From the NCBI GenBank assembly GCA_017623215.1, contig JAGAPO010000067.1, forward strand, positions 1 to 35,101: DNA of 35,101 bases. Reading direction: 5' to 3'. Numbering within the stretch: the first letter of the stretch is position 1; every line of letters begins with the position of its first letter. Origin of the DNA: Lachnospiraceae bacterium. GTDB taxonomy: Bacteria > Bacillota > Clostridia > Lachnospirales > Lachnospiraceae. A program made the position numbers and the translations under genes. A model generated the notes under the pieces. That model saw nothing but the letters and a program-made list of their open reading frames with translations, was not told where the DNA came from and ran no database searches. Below, in pieces: positions 16,470 to 26,200 of the stretch.

Positions 16470-17513
16470 ATGAAATATTTAGTGACAGGCGGAGCCGGAT
16501 TCATCGGCGGTAATTTTGTCCATTATATGGTAAAGACGTATCCGGAGGATCAGTTTGTTGTGCTGGATCTTCTGACCTACGCGGGTAATCTTGAGACTCT
16601 GAGACCTGTGGAGGACAGCCCGAATTACCGGTTCGTAAAAGGTGATATCGCAGATCGGGAATTCGTGATGCAGCTGTGTAAAGAAGAGCGGTTTGATGTG
16701 ATCGTGAACTTTGCGGCGGAGACGCATGTGGATCGCTGCATTTTGAATCCGGGGCTGTTCGTTCGGACAAATGTGATGGGAACGCAGGTTCTGCTGGATG
16801 CGGCGAAAGAGTACCAGGCTCGGTATCATCAGGTGTCCACAGATGAGGTATACGGGGACCTGCCGCTTGACAGGCCGGATCTGTATTTTACAGAGGAGAC
16901 GCCGCTGCATACCTCAAGCCCGTATTCCGCGAGCAAGGCGGGGGCGGATCTGCTGGTGCAGGCATATCACAGGACCTTTGGACTTCCGGTTACAATATCC
17001 AGGTGCTCGAATAATTATGGTCCGTACCAATTTCCGGAGAAGCTGATTCCGCTTATGATCAGCAGAGCGGCGGCCGGAGAGCGTCTGCCGGTGTACGGAA
17101 AAGGAGAGAATGTCAGGGACTGGCTGCATGTACTCGATCACTGCCGCGCGATTGACCTGATTATCCGAAAAGGAACGCCGGGCGAGATCTATAATGTCGG
17201 CGGGCATAATGAAAGGACGAATCTTCAGGTGGTAAAGACAATTCTTGAGGCCCTTGATAAGCCGGAAGCGCTGATTCAGTATGTGGCGGATCGCCCGGGA
17301 CATGACAGGCGTTATGCGATTGATCCGAAAAAGATAGAACGGGAGCTTGGCTGGAAGCCGCTCTATACGTTCGAGTCCGGAATTGAGGAGACGATTCGCT
17401 GGTATCTGGATAACGAGGATTGGTGGAAACGAATTCTGAACGGAGAGTATCAGAGTTATTTTGAATCCATGTACGGAGAACGTCTGAAGACAGGGGAGAC
17501 CCAAAAAGCATGA
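16470..17513 (+). CDS. rfbB: dTDP-glucose 4,6-dehydratase
   Basis: A 347-residue extended short-chain dehydrogenase that converts dTDP-glucose to dTDP-4-keto-6-deoxyglucose, the second step of dTDP-L-rhamnose synthesis. The NAD-binding GGAGFIGG lies at residues 7-14. The dehydratase-specific catalytic triplet T124-D125-E126 and the Y152/K156 pair (PYSASK) are intact, and SNNYGPYQFPEKLIPL is the family signature. The start at 16470 (MKYLVTGG) has AAGGAA upstream; a longer frame from 16302 lies in the structured element and is rejected. rfbD follows after 31 bases. The first gene of the pathway, rfbA, is not in the window. Confidence 0.95.
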   Translation: MKYLVTGGAGFIGGNFVHYMVKTYPEDQFVVLDLLTYAGNLETLRPVEDSPNYRFVKGDIADREFVMQLCKEERFDVIVNFAAETHVDRCILNPGLFVRTNVMGTQVLLDAAKEYQARYHQVSTDEVYGDLPLDRPDLYFTEETPLHTSSPYSASKAGADLLVQAYHRTFGLPVTISRCSNNYGPYQFPEKLIPLMISRAAAGERLPVYGKGENVRDWLHVLDHCRAIDLIIRKGTPGEIYNVGGHNERTNLQVVKTILEALDKPEALIQYVADRPGHDRRYAIDPKKIERELGWKPLYTFESGIEETIRWYLDNEDWWKRILNGEYQSYFESMYGERLKTGETQKA

Positions 17514-17544
17514 AAAAATATGGTGCAGCAGAATGTGAGTCAAT

Positions 17545-18423
17545 ATGGGCAGAATAATTCGAAAGGCATTGGTAACAGGAGCCGAAGGGCAGCTGGGGTA
17601 TGATGTGATGAAAGAACTGGCGAACCGCGGGATTGCAGCGGTCGGAACCGGAAGAAAAGAACTGGATATCACAGACAGGAAGGCAGTGGAAGAACGGATA
17701 GTAAAAGAGCAGCCGGATCTGATTATTCACTGTGCCGCCTACACACAGGTTGATCTGGCGGAAGAGAACAAAGAACTGTGCATGCAGGTGAACGCACAGG
17801 GAACCGAAGCAATCGCGGCGGCAGCCGCAAGATGCGGTGCGGCGATGATCTACATCAGCACGGATTATGTGTTCTCCGGGGAAGGAGAACGCCCGTGGGA
17901 GCCGGAGGATACGCCCGCGCCCGTCAGCGTATACGGCCTGTCAAAATATCTGGGAGAAGAGGCGGTGAAGAAGCAACTTTCCAAATATTACATCGTTCGA
18001 ATCTCCTGGGCATTCGGAGAGAATGGGAAGAATTTCGTAAAGACAATGCTGCGGCTTTCAGAGAGCCGGGATACGGTTACCGTCGTAGACGATCAGATCG
18101 GTTCTCCCACTTACACGGCTGATTTGGCGGTGATGTTGGCGGATCTGGCGGAAAGCGGCTGCTATGGAACGTATCACGCGGCCAACTCCGGCTATTGCAG
18201 TTGGTATGAGTTCGCGAAGGAGATTTTTCGGCTTACCGGAAGAGCGATGAAGGTGCTTCCGGTAAGCAGTGCGGAATGGAAGGCGAAAGCGGCAAGGCCG
18301 AAGAACAGCCGAATGAATATGGAGAAACTGAATCAGGCGGGAATTGCGGCACTTCCGCCCTGGCAGGATGCACTTGCCAGATATTTGCAGAAAATAGGAG
18401 TGAGCAAGGATTGGGAAAGATAA
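17545..18423 (+). CDS. rfbD: dTDP-4-dehydrorhamnose reductase
   Basis: A 292-residue NAD(P)H-dependent reductase for the last step of dTDP-L-rhamnose synthesis. The Rossmann GAEGQLG lies at 12-18, the catalytic S/T105-106 is in YISTDYVFSG, and the Y130/K134 pair is in VYGLSKYLGE. GSPTYTADLA is the family signature. Length matches RfbD/RmlD. The ribosome binding site is weak (GTGAG), suggesting coupling to rfbB upstream. Its last 13 bases overlap the start of rfbC. Confidence 0.93.
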   Translation: MGRIIRKALVTGAEGQLGYDVMKELANRGIAAVGTGRKELDITDRKAVEERIVKEQPDLIIHCAAYTQVDLAEENKELCMQVNAQGTEAIAAAAARCGAAMIYISTDYVFSGEGERPWEPEDTPAPVSVYGLSKYLGEEAVKKQLSKYYIVRISWAFGENGKNFVKTMLRLSESRDTVTVVDDQIGSPTYTADLAVMLADLAESGCYGTYHAANSGYCSWYEFAKEIFRLTGRAMKVLPVSSAEWKAKAARPKNSRMNMEKLNQAGIAALPPWQDALARYLQKIGVSKDWER

Positions 18424-18968
18424 CAGTAACAGAATGCGGAATGAAGGGATTATATATCATAGAGCCTAAGGTATTTACCGATTCCAGGGGATATTTTATG
18501 GAGACGTATAATCAGCGGGACTTTGAAGAAGCAGGACTTACCATGCGCTTTGTTCAGGACAACCAGTCCATGTCCACGAAGGGAGTGCTGCGGGGGCTGC
18601 ATTTCCAGATTGAACACCCGCAGGGGAAGCTTGTCCGCGCGGTCCGCGGCGAGGTCTATGATGTCGCGGTGGATATGAGGGAAGGCTCTGAGACCTACGG
18701 ACAATGGTACGGAGTTGTGCTGTCGGCGGAGAATAAGAAGCAGTTCTACGTTCCGGAAGGCTTTGCGCACGGGTATCTGGTGCTTTCGGACGAGGCAGAA
18801 TTCGCTTACAAATGCACGGATTTCTACCACCCTGGCGATGAGGGCGGCATCCGCTATGATTCGCCGGAGCTTGGAATCGAATGGCCGATTCCGGAAGGAG
18901 TGGAGCTCCAGATATTGGAGAGGGACAGGAACTGGCCGTGTTTTCGTGCGCAGGAGAGCATAAAATGA
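18411..18968 (+). CDS. rfbC: dTDP-4-dehydrorhamnose 3,5-epimerase
   Basis: A 185-residue cupin-fold epimerase for the third step of dTDP-L-rhamnose synthesis. Catalytic H64 lies in GVLRGLHFQ, followed by KLVRAVRGEVYDVAVD, the VPEGFAHGY loop and a YKCTDFYHP tyrosine region, all characteristic of RfbC/RmlC. The chosen start is the TTG at 18411, with AGGAG ten bases upstream. It gives the expected N-terminus just before IIEPKVFTDSRGYF and a 13-base overlap with rfbD, implying translational coupling. The next ATG, at 18441, would remove ten residues and lacks a better binding site. A strong hairpin at 18994 ends the operon. Confidence 0.92.
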   Translation: MGKITVTECGMKGLYIIEPKVFTDSRGYFMETYNQRDFEEAGLTMRFVQDNQSMSTKGVLRGLHFQIEHPQGKLVRAVRGEVYDVAVDMREGSETYGQWYGVVLSAENKKQFYVPEGFAHGYLVLSDEAEFAYKCTDFYHPGDEGGIRYDSPELGIEWPIPEGVELQILERDRNWPCFRAQESIK

Positions 18969-18993
18969 GAATATTAAAAGGGGCGGAGGCTTG

Positions 18994-19040
18994 ATAATTG
19001 ATATGCCCCCTGTCAAGTGGACAGGGGGCATATCAATTAT
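18994..19040. terminator. 21-bp bidirectional terminator after rfbC
   Basis: A perfect 21-bp inverted repeat (18994-19014 with 19020-19040) with a 5-base loop and a GC-rich CCCCCTGTC core. It ends in AATTAT on both sides rather than in long T-runs. It covers the stop codon (19037-19039) of the convergent gene, so it serves both the rfb operon and that gene. Confidence 0.75.
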
Positions 19041-19489
19041 TCCTCCGTCTTCGCCTTTTCAATCGTCGCTTTTACAGTCTCCAATAGAAGCATTTGCGTA
19101 TACTTACTGTCCTCCGAGAGCTTCACTGCGTCAATGTCCACTTCTTCCTCGCACAGCTGGGATGCAATCGAGGCAAGGGACGGCTCAATCAGCGGATACA
19201 TGGTAGTCACAGACTCATCGAGATTCACGAGGCGAATCGAATTAATATGATTCGGATCTACGACAACCTCCATATTCAGCAGATTATCTCCGAGCGTAAA
19301 GACAGAGGTATACACGCCGGCCTTGTATTTCGCAGGGGTATCCGCTTCGGATACCTGATCCTCCGATTTCCCCTTGCCGGAGGTAAAGATAATAACAAGA
19401 AACACCACCAACAAAATACCAAGCGCAGCAAAAATTGCGGTATAGATAATCTCCTTAAGCTGCAGCACAACAATCTTTGTTCTTGACAT
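19037..19489 (-). CDS. membrane-anchored protein with FMN-binding-like domain, unknown function
   Basis: A 150-residue protein. A basic N-terminus (MSRTKIVVLQLKE) is followed by one hydrophobic helix at about 14-36. The rest, after a charged linker, is predicted to face outward. The segment YKAGVYTSVFTLGDNLLNME, followed by VVVDPNHINSIRLVNL, has the strand pattern of FMN_bind domains. The threonine site (S/T-G-A-T) that carries covalent flavin in Rnf/Nqr proteins is not visible. It may therefore be a structural relative without flavin. The start at 19489 has GGGAGG upstream. It is divergent from addB and convergent with the rfb operon. Confidence 0.6.
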   Translation of the reverse strand: MSRTKIVVLQLKEIIYTAIFAALGILLVVFLVIIFTSGKGKSEDQVSEADTPAKYKAGVYTSVFTLGDNLLNMEVVVDPNHINSIRLVNLDESVTTMYPLIEPSLASIASQLCEEEVDIDAVKLSEDSKYTQMLLLETVKATIEKAKTEE

Positions 19490-19617
19490 ATGTAATCCTC
19501 CCGTTCACGTTTTGTATAATCTATGCGATGAAAAATCGGAATATACCATCAACCCGCAGAGGAGATTTTAACTGCTGCTTTATCTTTCTTAAATTTTCCT
19601 AACGATATTTCGAAGCG

Positions 19618-19646
19618 GTTGAACCGACACGGAAATTAGAGTATAA
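19618..19646 (+). promoter_or_regulatory. sigma-A promoter of addBA
   Basis: TTGAAC (19618-19623), a 17-base spacer, then TATAAT (19641-19646). The predicted leader is about 57 bases and includes the palindrome at 19678-19693. Confidence 0.8.
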
Positions 19647-19677
19647 TCAGTCTGAAGGAAGTTATCGAACATCTGCC

Positions 19678-19693
19678 CGCCGGCTTAAGCCGG
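19678..19693 (+). other. 16-bp palindrome in the addB leader
   Basis: GCCGGCTTAAGCCGGC is self-complementary and lies 16 bases upstream of the chosen addB start codon. In RNA it could form a small GC-rich stem, and as DNA a symmetric protein-binding site. Confidence 0.5.
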
Positions 19694-19709
19694 CAGAATG
19701 AGAGGATAC

Positions 19710-22700
19710 ATGTCACTGCAATTCATTATCGGAAGCTCCGGCTCCGGAAAATCATATACAGCCTATCAGGAAATCATCCGCCTTGCAAAAGAGGAATCCG
19801 GAGCAGGGCAGTATAAGGGGGAAGAAACCTCTTTGCCCGCCGTTCGGGGGCGGACCCGTAAGAACTATCTCATCCTTGTACCGGAGCAGTTTACCCTGCA
19901 GACGCAGAAAGCGCTGGTCTCCATGCATCCGGATCACGGAATCATGAATATTGACGTATTGAGCTTCTTGAGACTCGCATACCGGGTGTTTGACGAGCTC
20001 GGCGGGGATGACAGAATGGTATTGGAGGATACCGGTAAGAGCATTATCGTAAAGAAAGTGCTGTTGAACGAGAAGAATCATCTGAACGTATATGCCTCGA
20101 ATATCCGCAGGTCCGGATTTGTGGACGAGATGAAGTCTCTGATATCGGAATTCTATCAATACGGAATCTCTCCCGCGGATCTTTCGGACGCAAAGGAGCG
20201 GGTAAAGGGCAGAAGTGCGCTTATGAATAAGCTTGACGACGTGAAAAAGGTATACGAAGGATTTCGGGAATTCTTAAGAGAACGCTATATTACGGCGGAA
20301 GAGATCCTGGATGTACTTGGGGATATGCTGGATGAGTCTGCGTTTGTAAGGGACGCTGTGGTATGCCTGGATGGCTTCACCGGCTTTACTCCGTCGCAGT
20401 ACAAGCTGCTGTCAGCGCTTCTTCGCAATGCATCCAGGGTATATATGACAGTTACAATGGACCCGAGAGCGCTTGGGAAGACGCAAAAGGAGCATCAGCT
20501 GTTCTATTTAAGCTACCGAACAATGGAAAAATTAAAGGAGCTTGCAAAGGACGAGCAGGTTCTTACAGACGAACCGATTATCCTGGGTGCAAAAGGAATT
20601 CCGGTGCGGTTCCGGCACAGCGTTCCGCTTGCGATGCTGGAACGAAATCTGTTCCGGTATCCGTCTGAGGAATACCGGAAGGAGCAGGAGGATATTCAGA
20701 TTCGGTCCCTTGAGAACCAGGAGGCGGAGGTTTCCTATGCGGCTTCGGAGATTCTGCGGCTTGTACGGGAGGAAGGCCTGCGCTATCGGGATATCGCGAT
20801 TGTATGCGGAGACATTGCAACGTATGGCCGCATGATTCGAAAGGAGTTCGAAAGGGCGGGAATTCCCTGCTTTGTCGATGATAAAAAGACGATTCTTATG
20901 AATCCGTTTGTGGAATTCTTACGCGCCGGTATCGAAATCGCGGCAAAGGATTTCAGCTATGAGAGCGTATTTCGATATCTGCGCTGCGGAATGACGGACT
21001 GGAGCGGTGAGGAGGTTGATCTGCTCGAAGAATATGTGCTTGCGCTCGGCATCCGGGGGCATCGCATGTGGCAGCGGGAGTGGACAAGAACGTATCGGAC
21101 ACGAAGGCCGGTGCTGTTAGACACGCTGAACGCGCTTCGGGTACGATTGGCGGAGGAGCTTTCCGGATTGTACGAGGTGCTCTCGGATCCTGAACGGACG
21201 GTGCTGGACTATACAACTGCCCTGTATGAATTTGTTCTGGCGCATGGAATCGAGGAGAAGCTTCGGGCAATGGCAGGGGAATATCAGAAGAAGGGAGATT
21301 TGCTCGCGGCAAAGGAGTATGAGCAGATTTACCGGATTGTGATGGAATTATTTGATCGGGTGGCAGGGCTTCTGGGAGAAGACGTGCTGCCCTTAAAGGA
21401 ATACGGAGAGATTATGGAGACCGGCTTTGCAGAAGGAGAGGTCGGTCTGATTCCGCCGGGAGTGGATCAGGTGGTAGCGGGGGATACGCAGAGAACCCGT
21501 CTGACGGATATCCAGGTATTGTTCTTCCTTGGAGTGAATGACGGACTGGTGCCCAAAAAAGAGGACGGAGGTGGAATTCTCTCTGATATGGAGCGAGAGC
21601 TTTTGATTGGACAGGGAATGGAGCTGGCGCCGACAAAGCGCCAGAATGCGTACACCGGGCAGTTTTACCTGTACCTGTGCCTGACAAAGCCGCAGAAAAA
21701 GCTATACGTGACCTATGCAAGGCTGACGGAAGAGGGCAAATCATTACGTGCCTCGTATCTGATCGGCAAACTCTGCGCGATGTTTCCGAAGCTTACCATC
21801 CGTCAGGACGAGGAGCGGACGGCTGCTGCACTGCTTGGAAGTGACAGAGGAAGAAGTGCGCTGAAAAAGGGGCTGAGAGACTATGCGAAGGAATGCACAG
21901 ATAAGGCAGGAGCCGGTATTGTCCAGGACGATCCGAGCTTTTTCTTCGAACTGTACGGCTATTTTTACCGCAGCGGTCAGGAAGGGAAAGAAGCCCTGTA
22001 TCGTCTGGTCGACGGCGCCTTTTATACGGGGAGAGAGGAAGGAATCTCAAGGCACGCGGCCGCGCTTTTGTATGGACGGATGTTAGCCGGAAGCGTGACG
22101 CGGCTTGAGCAGTATGCGGCATGCGCATTTTCCCATTTTCTGACGTATGGGCTTGGATTGGAGGAACGGGCGGAGTATAAGCTTGGAATGCCGGATATCG
22201 GAACCATTTTCCACAACGCGCTGGAACGGTTCTCCGTGAGATTAAAGGACAGCGAATATAATTGGCATACTCTGCCGGATGCGCTCAGAGATCAGTGGGG
22301 AAGTGAGAGCGTGCGCCGCGCCGCTGAAGAATATGGAGGCGGAATCCTTGGGGATACCAGACGAAATGAATACATGATTACAAGAGTGGATCGCATCCTG
22401 AAGCGTGCGTTGTGTGTACTGACCGAGCAGCTGAAATCGGGCGAATTCGAGCCGGAGGCTTATGAGATGGCCTTTACCTGTGCAGATCGCTACCTGCGTC
22501 TGACCGGGCGAATTGACCGCCTTGACGTCTATGAGGAAGAGGATAAGCTGTACCTGAAGGTGATCGATTACAAATCCGGAAGCACAGTATTTGATATGGC
22601 GATGCTGTATTATGGGCTTCAGCTGCAGCTTGGTGTGTATTTGAACGCGGTGACAAGGCTGATAGAGGAAGGAGAAGATGGGGATGCTCCCAAGGAGCGT

Positions 22701-23267
22701 CTGGCGAAGCGGATCGTTCCCGCCGGTGTCTTCTATTATCATCTGGACGACCCGATTGTAGACAAGAGCGATCATGTGGAGGAGGATATCCGAAAGGCGC
22801 TTAAGATGGATGGAATCGCCAACAGGGATACCCATGTGCTCGGGCTTTTGGACCGGCGATTTGTGACGCAGGAGGGCGGACTTGCCGCGTCGGTCAAATC
22901 CGATGTGATTCCGGTTGAGACGGACAAGTCCGGAGAGCTTGGCAGGCGTTCCAGCGTGACAGACACAGAGGGCTTCCAGGCGATTATGGGCTATGTCAAT
23001 GATAAGATGGCGGAGTTCTCCGAGAGAATCATGGACGGATATACCGCTGTGAACCCGTACCGGATGGGCAGCCGGACGGCCTGCGACTATTGTCCTTATA
23101 CCAGTGTATGCGGCTTTGACTGTCGGATGCCGTGGGACGAATACCGGAACTTAAAGAAGCTTTCAAAAGATGATGTGTGGATTCGAATTCGGGCGGAACA
23201 GGAGAAGAAAGATCAGAACCGTGTAGACGGTTCCGGAGAGGCAGGTGAGGGAACATGGCAAAGGTAA
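19710..23267 (+). CDS. addB: AddAB (RexAB) helicase-nuclease subunit B
   Basis: A 1185-residue subunit of the AddAB complex, which resects double-strand breaks up to a Chi-like site and loads RecA. The N-terminal Walker A GSSGSGKS lies at 8-15. The C-terminal RecB-type nuclease domain carries VIDYKSG near 951. Its iron-sulfur cysteines are in YAACAFSHF (near 806) and CDYCPYTSVCGFDC (near 1125-1138). Length is typical for Firmicutes AddB. The start at 19710 (MSLQFIIG) follows AGAGGA; an ATG four codons earlier has no binding site and gives an atypical N-terminus. It overlaps addA by 13 bases, so the two subunits are translationally coupled. Confidence 0.95.
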   Translation: MSLQFIIGSSGSGKSYTAYQEIIRLAKEESGAGQYKGEETSLPAVRGRTRKNYLILVPEQFTLQTQKALVSMHPDHGIMNIDVLSFLRLAYRVFDELGGDDRMVLEDTGKSIIVKKVLLNEKNHLNVYASNIRRSGFVDEMKSLISEFYQYGISPADLSDAKERVKGRSALMNKLDDVKKVYEGFREFLRERYITAEEILDVLGDMLDESAFVRDAVVCLDGFTGFTPSQYKLLSALLRNASRVYMTVTMDPRALGKTQKEHQLFYLSYRTMEKLKELAKDEQVLTDEPIILGAKGIPVRFRHSVPLAMLERNLFRYPSEEYRKEQEDIQIRSLENQEAEVSYAASEILRLVREEGLRYRDIAIVCGDIATYGRMIRKEFERAGIPCFVDDKKTILMNPFVEFLRAGIEIAAKDFSYESVFRYLRCGMTDWSGEEVDLLEEYVLALGIRGHRMWQREWTRTYRTRRPVLLDTLNALRVRLAEELSGLYEVLSDPERTVLDYTTALYEFVLAHGIEEKLRAMAGEYQKKGDLLAAKEYEQIYRIVMELFDRVAGLLGEDVLPLKEYGEIMETGFAEGEVGLIPPGVDQVVAGDTQRTRLTDIQVLFFLGVNDGLVPKKEDGGGILSDMERELLIGQGMELAPTKRQNAYTGQFYLYLCLTKPQKKLYVTYARLTEEGKSLRASYLIGKLCAMFPKLTIRQDEERTAAALLGSDRGRSALKKGLRDYAKECTDKAGAGIVQDDPSFFFELYGYFYRSGQEGKEALYRLVDGAFYTGREEGISRHAAALLYGRMLAGSVTRLEQYAACAFSHFLTYGLGLEERAEYKLGMPDIGTIFHNALERFSVRLKDSEYNWHTLPDALRDQWGSESVRRAAEEYGGGILGDTRRNEYMITRVDRILKRALCVLTEQLKSGEFEPEAYEMAFTCADRYLRLTGRIDRLDVYEEEDKLYLKVIDYKSGSTVFDMAMLYYGLQLQLGVYLNAVTRLIEEGEDGDAPKERLAKRIVPAGVFYYHLDDPIVDKSDHVEEDIRKALKMDGIANRDTHVLGLLDRRFVTQEGGLAASVKSDVIPVETDKSGELGRRSSVTDTEGFQAIMGYVNDKMAEFSERIMDGYTAVNPYRMGSRTACDYCPYTSVCGFDCRMPWDEYRNLKKLSKDDVWIRIRAEQEKKDQNRVDGSGEAGEGTWQR

Positions 23268-26200
23268 CGTGGACGGATGAGCAAAGAAAGGTAATTGAGC
23301 TCAGGAACCGCAATATTCTGGTATCCGCGGCAGCAGGATCCGGCAAGACGGCGGTACTGGTAGAGAGAATCATCTCCCTGATTACCGAGGGAGATCATCC
23401 GATGGATATCGACCGCCTTCTAATTGTAACCTTCACCAAGGCGGCTGCGGCGGAGATGCGGGAGCGAATCGGAGCCGCGATAGAGGAACGGCTCCTGCAG
23501 GATGGAGGCAATGAGCATCTGCAAAGGCAGCAGACGCTGCTTCACGGAGCGCAGATTACCACGATCGACAGCTTCTGTATGTATGTGGTGCGGAATTATT
23601 TTCATCTGATCGACCTGGATCCTGCGTTTCGGGTTGGGGAGGAGGCGGAGCTTACGCTGCTTCGCTCCGATATAATCGGAGAGCTGTTAGAGCGGCATTA
23701 CGAGGCGGCTGAGCCGGAGTTCCTGACCTTTGTCGAGTGCTATGCTCCGGGCAAATCCGATCAGGGATTGGAAGAGCTAATCGGCGGATTGTACGAATTC
23801 GCAAGAAGCTATCCCTGGCCGGAACAGTGGCTTGAGGAGCAGGCAGGGAACTTTGAGGTAACGAGCCTTGAGGAGCTGAATCAGAAGAATTGGATGAAGC
23901 AGCTGCTTGCGCAGCTTGAGGAAGAAGTAAAAGACCTGATGCGCAGGAATGATGAGGCAGCCGCAATCTGCATGGAGAGCGGCGGGCCGGAGCAGTATCT
24001 TCCTGCAATTAAGAGCGACTATGACCTGCTGCTTTCTTTGACCGGGTACAGTCGATATGAAGAATATTACCGGGCCTTTCAGAATGTAAGCTTTGTAAGG
24101 CTTTCGGCGAAACGGGTTCCGGATGTGGAGGAACAGAAAAAAGAGACGGTGAAAGCGATCCGGGAGGAAATCAAAAAAGGAATCTCCGATATAATAAAGG
24201 AATTCTTCTTCCAGCCTCCGGAGGAGAAGCTTGCGGATATGCGAAATGCGGCCGGAGCAGTGCGGGTGCTGGTAGATCTGACCAAGGAATATGCGAGGGA
24301 TTTCGCAGCTGCAAAGGAAGAGAAGAACATGCTCGATTTCGGGGATCTGGAGCATTTTGCGCTTCGGATTCTGGTCGGGGAGGGACAGGCGGCAAAAGAG
24401 CTCTCCGCGCAGTTCGAGGAGATTATGATAGATGAGTATCAGGACAGCAATCTAGTGCAGGAGACGATTCTGAACAGCATATCCAGAGAACGGGACGGGC
24501 ATCCGAACGTATTCATGGTAGGAGATGTCAAGCAGAGCATCTATAAGTTCCGCCTTGCAAGGCCGGAGCTGTTCCTGCAAAAATATCTGACGTATTCTGC
24601 GGAGGATGGATTATATCAGAAGATTGATCTGCATAAGAATTTTAGAAGCAGGGCGATTGTGCTGCATTCGGCGAATTACATTTTCGAGCAGATTATGACA
24701 AAGGGGCTTGGCGGAATCGCGTATGATGAAAGCGCGGCGCTGTATCCGGGAGCTTCCTTTCCTGAGTGTGAGGAGGGGAAGGTATCGGAATCGACAGAGA
24801 TTCTGATTCTGGACGGAGCGAAGGAGGAGACAGAGGATTCGGAGGCAGATTCCCTGCTCGGGACAAAAGATTCACAGGAAGAGCAGGAATCGTTAAAAGA
24901 ACTGGAAGCAAGGATGATTGCGCAGAGGATTGAAGAGCTTACGGGGCAGAACGGCCTTTCGGTCTGGGATAAGGAGAGAAAAGAATACCGTCCGGCCGAA
25001 TACCGGGACATTGTTATTTTGCTGCGGACAATGTCAGGCTGGTCGGAGGTCTTTGCGGAGACCTTTGGCGCACTTGGAATTCCGGCCTACGCGGATACAC
25101 AGACCGGATATTTTCAGACCGTGGAGATTAAGACGATGCTTAATCTGCTGCGGATTCTGGATAATCCAAGGCAGGACATTCCGCTCGCAGCAGTCCTGTA
25201 TTCGCCGATTGTGGGCTTAAAAAGCAGGCATTTGGCGAGAATGCGGGCGGAGGTAAAAAGCGCCGCGCCGCTGTGCCTGTATGAGACGATAAGAAGGTTT
25301 GCAGAGGACGAAGGCCGGAGAGAAGACGAACTGGCGGAGAAGGTCTCCCTCTTTCTGACGCAGTATGATTCCTGGCGCGAACAGGTGCCCGTGCTTCCGG
25401 TACATGAGCTGATTGAATTATTATTTGAGCAGACAGGTTATTATGATTATGTATCTGTGATGCCGGCCGGGGAGAGACGGGAGCGCAATATGGAACGGCT
25501 GGTTGTAATGGCCGTGCAGTTTGAGAAGGCAGGCTATCACGGATTGTTCCGTTTTGTGCGGTATGTGGAGAAGCTATTGCAATATAACGTGGATTACGGC
25601 GAGGTGTCCGCGGCCGGGGAGAATGACAACACCGTACGGATCATGAGTATTCACAAATCAAAGGGGCTGGAATTCCCGATTGTGATTGTAGCGGGACTTG
25701 GCAAAGCGTTTAACCAGAGCGATGCCAGAGCGAAGCTGGTGCTGCATCCGGATCTGGGAATCGGACCGGATTATATCGATCCGGTACTGCGCATCAAGGC
25801 ACCGACCCTGCTGAAAAAGGCAGTTCAGCGCCAGATTAAGCTGGAGAATTTAAGTGAGGAGCTGCGGGTGCTGTACGTTGCTCTGACAAGAGCAAAGGAG
25901 AAGCTGATTCTGACAGGAAGCGTAAAGGACTTTGAAAAACAATCGGAACGGTGGCTCGGAATTACCAGACAGCCCGGACGGGAATTCCTCCTGCACCGCC
26001 TTACGACGGGCGGATGCTTTTTGGATTACATCATGCCGGCGCTTGTCAGACATCCGGACGGAAGGCGCTTTTTTGAAATCGGGGGAGTGATCCTTGAGGA
26101 TGCATTTGCGGGAGAGGGTGCCGCACGCTATACCTTAGTAAGGAAGAAAGCCGGAGAGCTTGCCGGAGCGGAGCTGATTCGACAGGCGGAGCGGCTGGAC

